Of a DNA stretch of 49,105 nucleotides, positions 17,228 through 26,106 are shown one piece after another (within the stretch, counting starts at the first letter, position 1; each line of letters opens with the position of its first letter). Source of the DNA: an uncultured Dehalococcoidia bacterium (lineage in GTDB: Bacteria; Chloroflexota; Dehalococcoidia; Lucifugimonadales; Lucifugimonadaceae); the NCBI GenBank assembly GCA_913048295.1, contig CAJWWK010000011.1:1-49105 (forward strand), in the 5' to 3' direction. The notes beneath the pieces were generated by a model that saw only the letters and a program-made list of their open reading frames with translations, had not been told where the DNA came from and ran no database searches. The translations under genes and the position numbers were made by a program.

Positions 17228-17959
17228 TTACGCACCGGGAGTTTCGCCGATCCACACTTCCCCACCTTCGAAAAACTCTCGCTTCCAGATCGGAACGATC
17301 TCTTTCAGTCGGTCGACAAAATAGAGTGCCGCCTCGAACGCGGGCTTGCGGTGCGCTGAACCAACCGCCACCACCATGCTCGTCTGGCCAATATCGACGC
17401 GGCCCGTACGGTGGGCGATGGCTACCTTGCCAAGATCCCACCTGTTTCTCATTTCGCCGATGATCTCGACGATCTTGTTCTCGGCCATCGGCTGGTAGGC
17501 CTGGTACTCGAGGTGAAGAACTGTGCGACCTTCGTTGTGATCTCTTGTCACGCCGAGGAACGTTACTACTGCCCCGTCGACTCCGGTAGTAACAAAATCT
17601 GTTAGTGGCTCAGGGTCGAGCACATCAGCGGTTACGAATACCCAGTCGAGTCCGGTCTTTATCTCATCCGAGCCGCCGCTGACCGGTGGGATGAGGGCCA
17701 GCTCGTCGCCAGGTGCCACAGGTTGGTCGCCTTCGACGTATTCGCCGTTCAGCGCAAGCATGATGCTGGTTCCCGGTTCGGGGTCGCTCGGGGCGGCGTT
17801 GCGGCCCGCCAGGACTGCGTCGTCAACCGTCATGCCGTCGATGACGGCGACGTTCACTGACCGCGTACCCGCCCTATCGCGCAGCGCTGCGAAAAACAGA
17901 ACGGTCAATCGGTTTGCTGAGGCTGGTGGCACTGGAGTTTGCGGTTCGCGTTGAGTCAC
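17228..17959 (-). CDS. moaX: Fused MoaD-MoaE molybdopterin synthase
   Basis: Molybdopterin synthase inserts two sulfurs into precursor Z during molybdenum cofactor synthesis. Here both subunits are in one 243-residue chain. Residues 18-96 are a ubiquitin-like MoaD domain (TVLFFAALRDRAG) that ends at an internal Gly-Gly in LIPPVSGGSDE. Residues 102-243 are MoaE, with TFLGVTRDHNEGR, the YQAYQPMAE segment, AIAHRTGRVDIGQ and the catalytic lysine region PIWKREFF. The GTG start is only 6 nt downstream of TTTAAT (17971-17966), so the mRNA may be leaderless. Fusions of this kind are known in mycobacteria as MoaX, where cleavage after the Gly-Gly frees the MoaD tail. No other moa gene is in the window. 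Confidence 0.92.
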   Translation of the reverse strand: MTQREPQTPVPPASANRLTVLFFAALRDRAGTRSVNVAVIDGMTVDDAVLAGRNAAPSDPEPGTSIMLALNGEYVEGDQPVAPGDELALIPPVSGGSDEIKTGLDWVFVTADVLDPEPLTDFVTTGVDGAVVTFLGVTRDHNEGRTVLHLEYQAYQPMAENKIVEIIGEMRNRWDLGKVAIAHRTGRVDIGQTSMVVAVGSAHRKPAFEAALYFVDRLKEIVPIWKREFFEGGEVWIGETPGA

Positions 17960-17965
17960 GGTGTC

Positions 17966-17971
17966 ATTAAA
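17966..17971 (-). promoter_or_regulatory. Possible -10 element for the MoaD-MoaE gene
   Basis: TTTAAT on the minus strand ends 6 nt before the GTG start. With transcription starting about 7 nt downstream, the message would begin at or beside the start codon. Confidence 0.3.
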
Positions 17972-18182
17972 TAGCGGTGTCGTCTAAAAATGAAGGATGT
18001 CGGCGAATCCCCATACCACTCGATAACGGTTGAGCTCTATTGAAAGGGGTATATCTTCAGGTTACCGCTGAACCTGATCAATGGGTGGCCAGCGGTGTCA
18101 CCAGAAGTGGGTACGGTCGAGGACGGGTGAAGTGGGTCACATGCTGACCCGGTCGATCGTGTGGATCGGATTTCAAATAACT

Positions 18183-18211
18183 TTGACTCGCCCGTTCGTG
18201 GGCAATACAAT
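18183..18211 (+). promoter_or_regulatory. Strong sigma-70 promoter for the rpsP operon
   Basis: TTGACT (18183-18188), a 17-nt spacer and TACAAT (18206-18211) form a near-consensus promoter about 100 nt upstream of rpsP. It lies in the 352-bp space between moaX and rpsP, which holds no other feature I can support. Confidence 0.8.
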
Positions 18212-18311
18212 TTTAGGTCGTAATTGTTGGATACCGGCACCTAGTCGGGTTTCGACTGGTCCAGTTAATTTTCCGCCGAGTAAATGATCGGCGCACGGAG
18301 TTATTTTCCGA

Positions 18312-18833
18312 ATGGTTCGAATCCGTCTTAAACGAGTTGGTGCCAAAAAACACCCGTTCTATCGAATAGTAGTTGTCGACCAGCGCGCCGCCCGCGACGG
18401 TGCGTTTATCGAGCAAATTGGCACGTACGACCCCTTCCCGGACCCACCGGAAATCAAGATTGATGAAGAGAAGGTCGCCAAGTGGATGAAGAACGGCGCA
18501 CAGCCGTCCGATTCGGTTGTCAGCCTGTTTCAAACGCAGGGCATTCTCCCGAAAGTCACTACTGTGGCCGCGGCGCCCGAAGCATCTAAAAAGGCAGCTC
18601 CCAAGGCAGCGGCAAAGGCGGCCCCGAAGGCAGCGGCAACTGCAACCGCAGTAGCTGATCCCCCGGAGGAAGTTGCCGAGGAGACTCCTGCCGAAGAGGT
18701 GGCCGAGGCTACAGACGAGGTAGCCGCGGAGACCCCGGCGGAGGATGCGGCCGAGGACGCTTCAAAGGCTGCCCATGAGGACGCTGCAGAGGCTGCCGGC
18801 GAGGACACAGAGAAGGAAACTTCGAGTGACTGA
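18312..18833 (+). CDS. rpsP: 30S ribosomal protein bS16 with long acidic Ala-rich tail
   Basis: bS16 stabilises the 16S rRNA during 30S assembly. Residues 1-80 are a standard S16 ([38 protein letters not shown] motif). The remaining 90 or so residues are a low-complexity extension: first a Lys/Ala stretch, then a long Glu/Ala/Asp-rich acidic tail. Most S16 proteins are 80-100 residues, so this one is nearly double. The gene has a near-consensus promoter and heads an operon with khpA and rimM; its stop overlaps the khpA start. Confidence 0.95.
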   Translation: MVRIRLKRVGAKKHPFYRIVVVDQRAARDGAFIEQIGTYDPFPDPPEIKIDEEKVAKWMKNGAQPSDSVVSLFQTQGILPKVTTVAAAPEASKKAAPKAAAKAAPKAAATATAVADPPEEVAEETPAEEVAEATDEVAAETPAEDAAEDASKAAHEDAAEAAGEDTEKETSSD

Positions 18834-19191
18834 GCGTGAGGGTGACGCGATCATCGACGAGGTGGACGACGATATCCAGGATGCCGACGGGTTGGATGTC
18901 GACGACCGGGACATCGCCCGGGATGTCGATGACCTGGACGACGAAGCGTCGGCGACCGCCTCGATGCGCGAAATGATCGTTTACATCGCCCGCGCTCTCG
19001 CCTCGAATCCTGATGCCGTTTCGGTTACCGAAGAAGACGGCGGCGACCGAATCTACCTTCACCTCTCTGTCGATGACCAAGACAAGGGCAAAGTTATCGG
19101 TCGCGATGGCCGGGTTGCCCAGTCGATGCGGTCGCTTCTCAGGGTGGCTGCGGTCAAGGCTGGCACGCGCGTCAGCCTCGAAATCGACTGA
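18826..19191 (+). CDS. khpA: KhpA-family KH-domain RNA-binding protein
   Basis: KhpA is a small KH-domain protein that binds RNA, often in partnership with KhpB, and influences ribosome function and cell division in Gram-positives. I start it at GTG 18826, which overlaps the rpsP stop by 8 nt. The 121-residue product has about 45 very acidic N-terminal residues (many Asp, [15 protein letters not shown]). The KH core follows, with [20 protein letters not shown], in which GRDG corresponds to the GxxG loop. Usual KhpA proteins are 75-80 residues, so the acidic arm is an addition. The rpsP-khpA-rimM order is conserved in many bacteria. Confidence 0.9.
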   Translation: MTEREGDAIIDEVDDDIQDADGLDVDDRDIARDVDDLDDEASATASMREMIVYIARALASNPDAVSVTEEDGGDRIYLHLSVDDQDKGKVIGRDGRVAQSMRSLLRVAAVKAGTRVSLEID

Positions 19192-19206
19192 CTCCTGCCC
19201 TGCTGA

Positions 19207-19824
19207 ATGCGGCAGGTTGGCACCATGACTGGCTCAGGCATGATCGGTTCAAATGATCGGCCCGGTCGTTCGTCCCGGGGACTACCAGACGTAAACGACC
19301 TCGTGGTGGTGGGCCGCGTCAGACGTCCGACCGGAATCGACGGCACCCTGCTGGTCGAAGTGTATTCGGGCGATATCAACCGTTTTTCAGTTGGCGACCG
19401 GGTTTTCATTAACGGTTCTGAGCACGAGATTGCCAGGACCGGGAAATCGGGAAAGTCGGCGAAGATCAAGCTTGCGGGCGTCGATACGATTGAAGCTGCC
19501 GACCCGTTTCGGGATGAGGAGTTAGCGGTCACTGCAGACTCCCTGCCCGAGAACCCACCGGGGACCTACTATCACTACGAGATACTGGGAATTGACGTCG
19601 TGACGGCAGAAGGCCGGAAACTGGGGAGACTGACCGAGATAATTGAAACCGGGAGCAACGACGTTTTTGTCGTTTTGTCCCATCGAAATCCGCTGGCGGA
19701 AGAATCTATGGAAAGTCCGAATAAAACCGGTGAAATCCTTGTTCCGGTCCTTGATGGAGTAATCGTTGAGGTCGATACGGAGAACGGTGTCATGACTATT
19801 GACCCGCCCGCCGGATTGTTCTGA
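19207..19824 (+). CDS. rimM: Ribosome maturation factor RimM
   Basis: RimM binds uS19 and helps mature the 16S 3' domain. Residues 30-110 form the RimM N-terminal beta barrel (VVVGRVRRPTGIDGTLLVEV) and 118-205 the PRC-like barrel (YYHYEILGIDVVTAEGRKLG, ILVPVLDGVIVEVD, then MTIDPPAGLF). The frame opens at ATG 19207, but the conserved domain begins near residue 31; ATG 19225 (after AGGTTGG) or 19240 may be the true start. trmD and rplS, which often follow rimM, are absent; yebC comes next. Confidence 0.93.
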   Translation: MRQVGTMTGSGMIGSNDRPGRSSRGLPDVNDLVVVGRVRRPTGIDGTLLVEVYSGDINRFSVGDRVFINGSEHEIARTGKSGKSAKIKLAGVDTIEAADPFRDEELAVTADSLPENPPGTYYHYEILGIDVVTAEGRKLGRLTEIIETGSNDVFVVLSHRNPLAEESMESPNKTGEILVPVLDGVIVEVDTENGVMTIDPPAGLF

Positions 19825-19872
19825 GAACGGAATCTTCGTAAACTGGCTTCATCAACTGGTTCTCCCGGGTTT

Positions 19873-19878
19873 TATAAT
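19873..19878 (+). promoter_or_regulatory. Possible -10 element for yebC
   Basis: A perfect TATAAT lies 34 nt upstream of the yebC start. No clear -35 box is seen at 16-18 nt, so the assignment rests on the -10 alone. Confidence 0.4.
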
Positions 19879-19912
19879 TGCGGAACAGGCACTTAGCAGT
19901 ATGGATAAATAG

Positions 19913-20671
19913 ATGTCGGGTCACTCTAAGTGGAGCACGATCAAGCACAAGAAGGGTGCGGCCGATGCCAAGCGCGGTCAGCTCTTCACGAAGTTGACGC
20001 GGGAAATCATGGTGGCCGCGCGCGAGGGCGACACCGACCCCGATATGAACTTCCGACTGCGCCTTGCGATCGACAGCGCGAAATCGCTGAACATGCCGAA
20101 GGACAACATCGACCGCGCCGTCGCCCGGGGGTCGGGAGTCGGCGACGATTCACTGGTCCTGGAAGAGATCAGCTACGAGGCGTACGGCCCGGGCGGTACC
20201 GGGATCATCGTCCAGGCGCTGACCGATAACAAAAACCGCACAGCAGCCGAAGTACGCGCCCAGATAACCCGCGGCGGTGGGAACCTCGCAGGTTCGGGCG
20301 CCGTTTCCTGGAATTTTGAAAACAAGGGTCTGATCACCGTGGAGGTGACTGAGGGCGACCCTGATGACACTGCGCTTGAGATAGTCGATGCAGGTGCGGA
20401 GGATGTAGAAGTTGACGGCACAACCGTCGAAGTTACTGCGCCGTACGAGGAGTTCGCACAGGTAAAAGCGGCGGTCGAAAAACTCTCCGGGATAACGGTC
20501 GAGCGGGCGGAACTGGCTCTTGTACCGACCAGCCTCATATCGCTTGACGATAAGGCGTCGATGCAGACGCTTCGCCTGCTTGATGCACTGGAAGAAGTTG
20601 ACGACGTTTCAAAGGTGTATTCGAACGCCGATTTCCCTGACGAAGTGCTGGAAAAGTACGCCGGTGACTAG
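19913..20671 (+). CDS. yebC: YebC/TACO1-family protein
   Basis: Members of this family act as translational activators for difficult motifs or as transcriptional regulators. The 252-residue product begins with the diagnostic MSGHSKWSTIKHKKGAADAK. It continues with LTREIMVAAREGDTDPDMN, NMPKDNIDRAVARGSG and the acidic middle domain EEISYEAYGPGGTGIIV. C-terminal TLRLLDALEEVDDVSKVYSN is also typical. No Shine-Dalgarno sequence is obvious in front of the ATG. It follows rimM by 88 nt on the same strand. Confidence 0.96.
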   Translation: MSGHSKWSTIKHKKGAADAKRGQLFTKLTREIMVAAREGDTDPDMNFRLRLAIDSAKSLNMPKDNIDRAVARGSGVGDDSLVLEEISYEAYGPGGTGIIVQALTDNKNRTAAEVRAQITRGGGNLAGSGAVSWNFENKGLITVEVTEGDPDDTALEIVDAGAEDVEVDGTTVEVTAPYEEFAQVKAAVEKLSGITVERAELALVPTSLISLDDKASMQTLRLLDALEEVDDVSKVYSNADFPDEVLEKYAGD

Positions 20672-20721
20672 TTCCAGCCGGCGTACAAACGTGTCGGGGC
20701 TTCTAGAAAGAACCGGTTAGA

Positions 20722-21633
20722 TTGACCGAATTGATTATCACAACGGGGCTGACCAAGTTTTACGGTGAGCACCGGGGCGTGATCGATATCGATCTCGGGA
20801 TCGGTGAGGGCGAAGTCTTCGGGCTCCTGGGTCCGAATGGCGCAGGCAAGACGACCTGCATACGGCTGTTTCTCGATCTGATTCACCCGACGTCGGGTTC
20901 GGCAACACTTCTCGGGCTGGACTCGCGAGCCGACTCGGTACGGATCCGGCAGGCTGTCGGCTATCTTCCCGGCGATTTCATAACGTATGAAAAGTTGACT
21001 GGCCGCGATCTGCTTGAGTATTTTGTAAATTTGCGCGGTCACGGCATGGCCCGTGCAGAATCCCTTGCTGAGCGGTTCGACCTGGACCTGACCCGGAAGA
21101 TCGGGGAACTTTCCCGGGGTAACCGACAGAAAGTCGGCCTGGTACAGGCGTTCATGAGCGATCCCCGCCTGCTGGTCCTTGATGAGCCGACCAGCGCACT
21201 CGACCCCCTGCTGCAGCAGGAGTTTCACCGGCTGGTGCTGGAAGAGGCTGCGGCGGGCAAGACGTTGTTCATCTCGTCTCACATGCTTTCCGAAGTCGAG
21301 ATCATTTGTGACCGTGTGGGCATTATCAGGGAGGGTTCGCTTGTGGCGATTGAAGAGATCGCCACGCTGCGGGAACGAGCGCTCACCCGGGTAGAAATCG
21401 AGTTCGCCGACTCGGTTTCGGTGGACGACTTCCGGGGTTTGGACGGAGTGAGGGACGTGTTCGTGAGCGACCGCAGGCTCACATGCAGCGTTACTGGGAC
21501 TGTCGATTCGCTAATTAAGGCCGCTTCCAGGCACACGGTTGTCAAGATCGAATCGGCCCAGCCGGGACTTGAAGAAGTGTTCCTCGCCTACTACAACGAC
21601 GATTCTGAAAAGGAGGATTCAGGTGCTGCGTAA
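20722..21633 (+). CDS. ABC transporter ATP-binding protein (CcmA/YadG-like)
   Basis: This cytoplasmic ATPase pairs with the permease encoded immediately downstream. The 303 residues have Walker A (GLLGPNGAGKTTCIRLF), a signature with an Arg in place of the second Gly (LSRGNRQKVGLVQAF), Walker B (LLVLDEPTSALDP) and the H-loop SSHMLSEVE. The C-terminal 80 residues resemble the accessory domain of ABC-2 ATPases. The start is TTG. The gene overlaps the permease start by 11 nt. The substrate cannot be inferred. Confidence 0.9.
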   Translation: MTELIITTGLTKFYGEHRGVIDIDLGIGEGEVFGLLGPNGAGKTTCIRLFLDLIHPTSGSATLLGLDSRADSVRIRQAVGYLPGDFITYEKLTGRDLLEYFVNLRGHGMARAESLAERFDLDLTRKIGELSRGNRQKVGLVQAFMSDPRLLVLDEPTSALDPLLQQEFHRLVLEEAAAGKTLFISSHMLSEVEIICDRVGIIREGSLVAIEEIATLRERALTRVEIEFADSVSVDDFRGLDGVRDVFVSDRRLTCSVTGTVDSLIKAASRHTVVKIESAQPGLEEVFLAYYNDDSEKEDSGAA

Positions 21634-22420
21634 CGTGTATCTGAAAACCCTCAGGGATTCTCGTAAGTCAGTCCTGTTCTATTCGATAGGTACGGTGGCC
21701 CTCGGGCTGTACGTGACGCTGTTTTATCCGACGATTCGGGATGCGACGGGGTTCACGGATTTCCTCGAAGATTTGCCAGAGGTGTTCCAGGCGTTGATCG
21801 GCGATGCCGAGACCTACACGACCGCCGAGGGGTTTTTGAATGCCGAGGTGTTTAGTTTCATGGGCCCGTTGATAGTTTCGGTGTTCGCGATAGTGGCCGG
21901 GACCGCGGCAATAGCGGGGGAAGAGGAATCGCACACGCTCGATCAGCTGCTGGCCAACCCGATATCGCGGACGAGTGTGCTGTTGCAGAAGGCCGGTGCG
22001 CTGCTCACGGGGCTCCTGGTCCTTTCGGTCGCGCTGGGCATCGGGCTGGTGGCAGGTTCAAAATTCGCAGGATTTGATCTATCAATCACCGGTACCGCCC
22101 AGGCTATCGTCAGCTTGTATGTGTTCGGGGCGACGATGGGGCTGCTGGCGCTTTCTATCGGAGCGGCAACGGGACGCAAGGGACTGGCCGGTGGAGTGAG
22201 TGCGGGGGTGGGCATCGTTGGATTTTTGCTTGACACGTTCCTGTCGGTCGTGGAGGCACTCGAACCTGCGCGGTTTATCTCGGTTTTTTACTACTTCAAC
22301 AGCAACGACGTGATCCTGAACGGCATCAATGCGGCACACCTTCTAGCGCTGATCGGAATAACGGGTGTTGCAGTTGCTGCGGCAGTTTGGCAGTTCGGCC
22401 GAAGAGACGTATCGGTCTAG
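21623..22420 (+). CDS. ABC-2 type transporter permease
   Basis: The 265-residue membrane protein has about six hydrophobic helices (for example VLFYSIGTVALGLYVTLFYP near the N-terminus and LLTGLLVLSVALGIGLVAG in the middle). GEEESHTLDQLLANPISRTS is a hallmark of ABC-2 permeases of this type. I place the start at GTG 21623, inside the end of the ATPase gene, because AGGAGG at 21611-21616 is 6 nt upstream; a longer frame from 21539 would overlap the ATPase heavily. Together with the preceding gene it forms a two-component exporter or membrane-stress transporter. Confidence 0.88.
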   Translation: MLRNVYLKTLRDSRKSVLFYSIGTVALGLYVTLFYPTIRDATGFTDFLEDLPEVFQALIGDAETYTTAEGFLNAEVFSFMGPLIVSVFAIVAGTAAIAGEEESHTLDQLLANPISRTSVLLQKAGALLTGLLVLSVALGIGLVAGSKFAGFDLSITGTAQAIVSLYVFGATMGLLALSIGAATGRKGLAGGVSAGVGIVGFLLDTFLSVVEALEPARFISVFYYFNSNDVILNGINAAHLLALIGITGVAVAAAVWQFGRRDVSV

Positions 22421-22500
22421 TTTCGTTTGAACTGAACCGGCAGTACAATTTCAACGTCGTATTTCGGCTTATTTTGGGACAGAACGGACTCGGTTAATCA

Positions 22501-22737
22501 ATGTGCAGGTCAACTGCTGGCCCCCTGCTGGCGATCGTTGGTGTGGCCGGGACCGCCGCCGGTGTCGCGGTTGCGATAGTGCGCGAGAGGATAGACCGAC
22601 TCGCCGATGCGCGTGCAGCCCGGCAGGCATCTGAAGAACAGGACACCCGAGAGGTCGTCCGGCGCGATTCTGGCGGCGGCACGACTGGAGCGACGGACAA
22701 CAAACCCGTAGAATTCGAGCCCGACGAGACCAGATAG
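22501..22737 (+). CDS. Small predicted single-pass membrane protein
   Basis: The 78-residue product has one hydrophobic helix near its N-terminus (PLLAIVGVAGTAAGVAVAIV). A charged segment (RERIDRLADARAARQASEEQ) and a polar tail follow. I do not recognise a family. The in-frame stop just upstream limits the start to ATG 22501, which lacks a ribosome-binding site. It fills the gap between the ABC permease and the dehydrogenase on the same strand. It could be a real small membrane peptide or a chance frame. Confidence 0.4.
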   Translation: MCRSTAGPLLAIVGVAGTAAGVAVAIVRERIDRLADARAARQASEEQDTREVVRRDSGGGTTGATDNKPVEFEPDETR

Positions 22738-22756
22738 AGACAACAGGGGCTGATCC

Positions 22757-23908
22757 ATGAAAGCTGTCGTTTACAAGAAACCGTTCGAGGTTGCCGTTGA
22801 GGAAGTTGACGACCCCAGGGTTCTTCACCCTGCTGATGCCATCATCAGGATCACGTCGTCGTGCATTTGCGGATCGGACCTCCACATGTACGAGGGCCGG
22901 ACCTCCGCCCTGCCCGGTATTGTGTTCGGACACGAAAATATGGGGGTCATCGAAGAGGTTGGCCCGGCCGTCAAGGAGCGGAAAGTCGGCGACCGCGTGG
23001 TGCTGCCCTTTAACGTTGCCTGCGGGTTCTGTAAGAACTGCCTGGGCGGTTTCACCGGCTTCTGTACAACCGTAAATCCCGGTTTTGCCGGTGGCGCGTA
23101 CGGGTACGTATCGATGGGGCCGTGGGTCGGTGGTCAGGCCGAGTACCTGCAGGTGCCGTTCGCCGATTTCAATTGCCTGCCCCTTCCGAGCGGGAGTGAG
23201 CACGAGGCCAATTTCGCACTACTGGCCGATATTTTTCCCACCGGGTACCACGGTGCCGAACTCGCCGATGTACAGCCGGGCGAAAGTGTTGCGGTTTACG
23301 GGGCGGGGCCGGTGGGGCTGATGGCGGCTTACAGTTGCGTGATCAGGGGTGCTGCCGAGGTCTTCGTGGTCGATCACGTCAAAGAGCGGCTCGACAAGGC
23401 CGAATCGATCGGGGCCATCCCGGTCAACTACGACGAAGCCGACCCAGTTGATCAGATCAAGGACAAGCGGGGTGGCGAGGGCACAGACAAGGGCATCGAC
23501 GCCGTTGGCTACCAGGCGACCTCGGCAGGTTCGTCGGCAGCGGGTGGCGAGGCCGACGAGGTGCCAAACATCGTGCTCAACAACCTCATCGAAACGGTCA
23601 ATCCCACAGGAGCCCTGGGGATTCCCGGCTTGTATGTGCCATCGGATCCCGGCGGGGTCAGCGATGCCGCCAAGCGCGGGGCGTTGTCGATCAATTTCGG
23701 CAAGCTTTTCGAGAAGGGTTTGCGCCTTGCTACAGGCCAGTGCAATGTAAAGAAATACAACGCCCGGCTCAGGGATTTGATTATGGCCGGGCGGGCAAAC
23801 CCGGATTTCGTGGTGTCTCACGAGATATCGCTCGATGAAGCGCCCGGGGCTTACGTCAAGTTTGACCGCCGCGAAGAGGGCTATACGAAGGTGATAATTC
23901 ACCCGTAG
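22757..23908 (+). CDS. Zinc-dependent alcohol dehydrogenase, glutathione-independent formaldehyde dehydrogenase type
   Basis: This medium-chain dehydrogenase (383 residues) oxidises an alcohol or aldehyde hydrate with NAD+. Catalytic zinc ligands lie in SSCICGSDLHMYEG (Cys near residue 36) and FGHENMG. The structural zinc lobe is CGFCKNCLGGFTGFC. The Rossmann motif is VAVYGAGPVGLMAA, followed by the NAD-selecting acidic residue in VVDHVKERL. The long insert near residues 245-290 and the phrase PSDPGGVSDAAKRG are features of the formaldehyde-dehydrogenase (FdhA-like) branch. AGGGG 9 nt before ATG 22757 supports the start. It ends 3 nt from the convergent DUF255 gene. The true substrate is unknown. 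Confidence 0.9.
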   Translation: MKAVVYKKPFEVAVEEVDDPRVLHPADAIIRITSSCICGSDLHMYEGRTSALPGIVFGHENMGVIEEVGPAVKERKVGDRVVLPFNVACGFCKNCLGGFTGFCTTVNPGFAGGAYGYVSMGPWVGGQAEYLQVPFADFNCLPLPSGSEHEANFALLADIFPTGYHGAELADVQPGESVAVYGAGPVGLMAAYSCVIRGAAEVFVVDHVKERLDKAESIGAIPVNYDEADPVDQIKDKRGGEGTDKGIDAVGYQATSAGSSAAGGEADEVPNIVLNNLIETVNPTGALGIPGLYVPSDPGGVSDAAKRGALSINFGKLFEKGLRLATGQCNVKKYNARLRDLIMAGRANPDFVVSHEISLDEAPGAYVKFDRREEGYTKVIIHP

Positions 23909-23911
23909 CGC

Positions 23912-25975
23912 TCAATCCAGCAGTTCGGCCAGTTCCGCCGATGAAGTGACGGGAAGTTTGCAGGCGTAGTTTTCACAGACGTAGGCGGTCGCCTTTCCGT
24001 TGACGAGAAAGCGGTCCATGAGCAGCGGCGATTTTTCGTCTTCGCCCGGCTCTTTGTGTGCACCGCCGAAAACGGTGTTAGGCGAATATCTGCCCAGTGC
24101 TTCGCGCAGCATATCGGTAACAACGAGATCTTCCCGCTCGCCTATAACGATCACTTCCTGCCTGTTCGCCGTGAGGAAGTCGACTGCGCTGAGCCATGTG
24201 GTCACTGCGGCGGGCGACTGCTCCATTTGCGGAACGAGTGACTTCATCGACGCTTCTGCCTTCGCGGCATAATCCGGTTCCCCGGAAAATACGCTCAACC
24301 TGAGCAGGCCCATTGCAGCGATTGCCCCACCCGACGGAATCGCGTTGTCGAGCACGTCTCTGGGTCGGACCAGCAGTTTCGAGTGTTCGTGGGACGTGTC
24401 GAAGAACACCTGCCAGTCGGGGTCCCAGAAACGGTCTATCATCCGATCGGCCAGCGCCCGTGCCGCGTCGACATACGAGTAGTCGAAGGTGGCCTGGTAC
24501 AGAGTGAGCAGAGCGTCGACAAGGTACGAATAGTCGTCGAGGTATCCGAGTATCCGCGCTTCGCCTTCTGAGTCGCTTGTCGCCTTCCATGTGTGGAGCA
24601 GGCGCCCTTCCGAATCCCGGGCTTTGTCGAGCAGCAGGCGGGCATTTTTCCGGGCTATCGAAATCCATTTTTCGTTCTGGAACGCGGCTCCGGCCTCGGC
24701 AAAGGCTTTGAGCATTAGCGCGTTCCACGACGTGAGCACCTTGTCGTCGATACCGGGCGGAACGCGCTTGGACCGTTCTTCGTACAAGGTCTGACGAATA
24801 CGTGAAATGTCTCCCAGAAACTCGGTTGAGTCCCGACCAGAATCGGCTACAAACTCTTCGAGTGAGACGGGAAGGTTCATCACATTCGAGTCTTCGAAGT
24901 TCGCTTCGTCCGTCACGCCCCAGAGAGCTTTTGCCAGCCCGGCGTCTTCGGGATTGGGGAGGGCTGCATCGATTTCCCCTAAGGTCCAGACGAAGAACTT
25001 GCCTTCGACACCCTCGGAATCGGCATCGGAGGCTGAATAGAATCCGCCTGCAGGATGAGTCATTTCGCGAGCTACGTAATCGAGCGTTTCTTCAACGATT
25101 CGCCTGAACAACGGTTTTTTCGTGGCCTGGTAGGCGTGGAGATACAGCGACACCAACTGGGCGTTGTCGTACAGCATCTTTTCGAAGTGCGGAACCAGCC
25201 ATTTGTCGTCGACCGAATAACGTGCGAAGCCGCCTCCGAGTTGATCGTAAATACCACCGCGCGCCATCTTTTCGAGGGTGAGGGTCACGATATCGAGGAC
25301 CTGTTTGCTACCGGTGCGTTTCCAATAACGCAGAAGCAGCTCGTAGACCATCGGCTGCGGGAATTTAGGCGCGCCCATTGTCCCGCCGTTTTCGGGATCG
25401 GCATTACCGACGAGATGGGTAAATACCCCGAAAATCAGCGATTCGGTGATCTCACCGTCGTGTTTCTGCGGAATCGATTGTGCACGGATAGCCTCGACCA
25501 CCTTTTGCGAGTTCACCAGCAGTTCGTCACGCTTTGTTGCATATGCATCGGCAACGGCGCCCAGGATGCGGGGGAAACCAGCCATGTTTTGTCGGTCTTC
25601 GGGCGGAAAATAAGTACCTCCGAAGAACGGTTGACCGTCGGGCGTGATGAATACGGTGAGCGGCCATCCGCCCGAACCTGTCATGGCCTGGACCGCGGTC
25701 ATGTAGATCGAATCGACGTCTGGCAATTCTTCGCGGTCGACCTTGATGTTCACGAAATTGCTGTTCATTGTCGCCGCTATCGATTCATTTTCGAACGATT
25801 CGTGGGCCATCACATGGCACCAGTGACAGGCCGAGTAGCCAATCGAGAGGAGTATCGGCCTGTCGAGAAGTCGGGCAGCGGCCAGCGCTTCGTCGCCCCA
25901 GGGGTACCAGTCGACCGGGTTGTCTTTGTGCTGCAGCAGGTACGGGCTGGTTTCAGTGGCGAGGCGGTTGGGCAT
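23912..25975 (-). CDS. DUF255 thioredoxin-fold protein (YyaL/SPATA20 family)
   Basis: The 687-residue protein begins [20 protein letters not shown], the signature of the YyaL/spermatogenesis-associated protein 20 family. A thioredoxin-like domain spans about residues 1-165, with a C-x-x-C in [17 protein letters not shown] near residues 49-52. The remainder is an alpha/alpha toroid similar to N-acylglucosamine 2-epimerase folds ([33 protein letters not shown]). The biochemical function is not established. It is the last gene of a minus-strand group after the thioredoxin/NHL selenoprotein, so two unusual thioredoxin-fold proteins are probably co-expressed, 131 nt apart. Confidence 0.93.
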   Translation of the reverse strand: MPNRLATETSPYLLQHKDNPVDWYPWGDEALAAARLLDRPILLSIGYSACHWCHVMAHESFENESIAATMNSNFVNIKVDREELPDVDSIYMTAVQAMTGSGGWPLTVFITPDGQPFFGGTYFPPEDRQNMAGFPRILGAVADAYATKRDELLVNSQKVVEAIRAQSIPQKHDGEITESLIFGVFTHLVGNADPENGGTMGAPKFPQPMVYELLLRYWKRTGSKQVLDIVTLTLEKMARGGIYDQLGGGFARYSVDDKWLVPHFEKMLYDNAQLVSLYLHAYQATKKPLFRRIVEETLDYVAREMTHPAGGFYSASDADSEGVEGKFFVWTLGEIDAALPNPEDAGLAKALWGVTDEANFEDSNVMNLPVSLEEFVADSGRDSTEFLGDISRIRQTLYEERSKRVPPGIDDKVLTSWNALMLKAFAEAGAAFQNEKWISIARKNARLLLDKARDSEGRLLHTWKATSDSEGEARILGYLDDYSYLVDALLTLYQATFDYSYVDAARALADRMIDRFWDPDWQVFFDTSHEHSKLLVRPRDVLDNAIPSGGAIAAMGLLRLSVFSGEPDYAAKAEASMKSLVPQMEQSPAAVTTWLSAVDFLTANRQEVIVIGEREDLVVTDMLREALGRYSPNTVFGGAHKEPGEDEKSPLLMDRFLVNGKATAYVCENYACKLPVTSSAELAELLD

Positions 25976-26106
25976 TTTTAGATACGGTGTCGGGGTATTT
26001 CAGTTCGAAGTTCAGGTCGCATTATGCACAGAACATTTGATGCATAGAAGTTCGAATGGAGCGCGGTGGCGGCCATGCGGGGTGAGGAATCGAAATGTTC
26101 ACAGGG

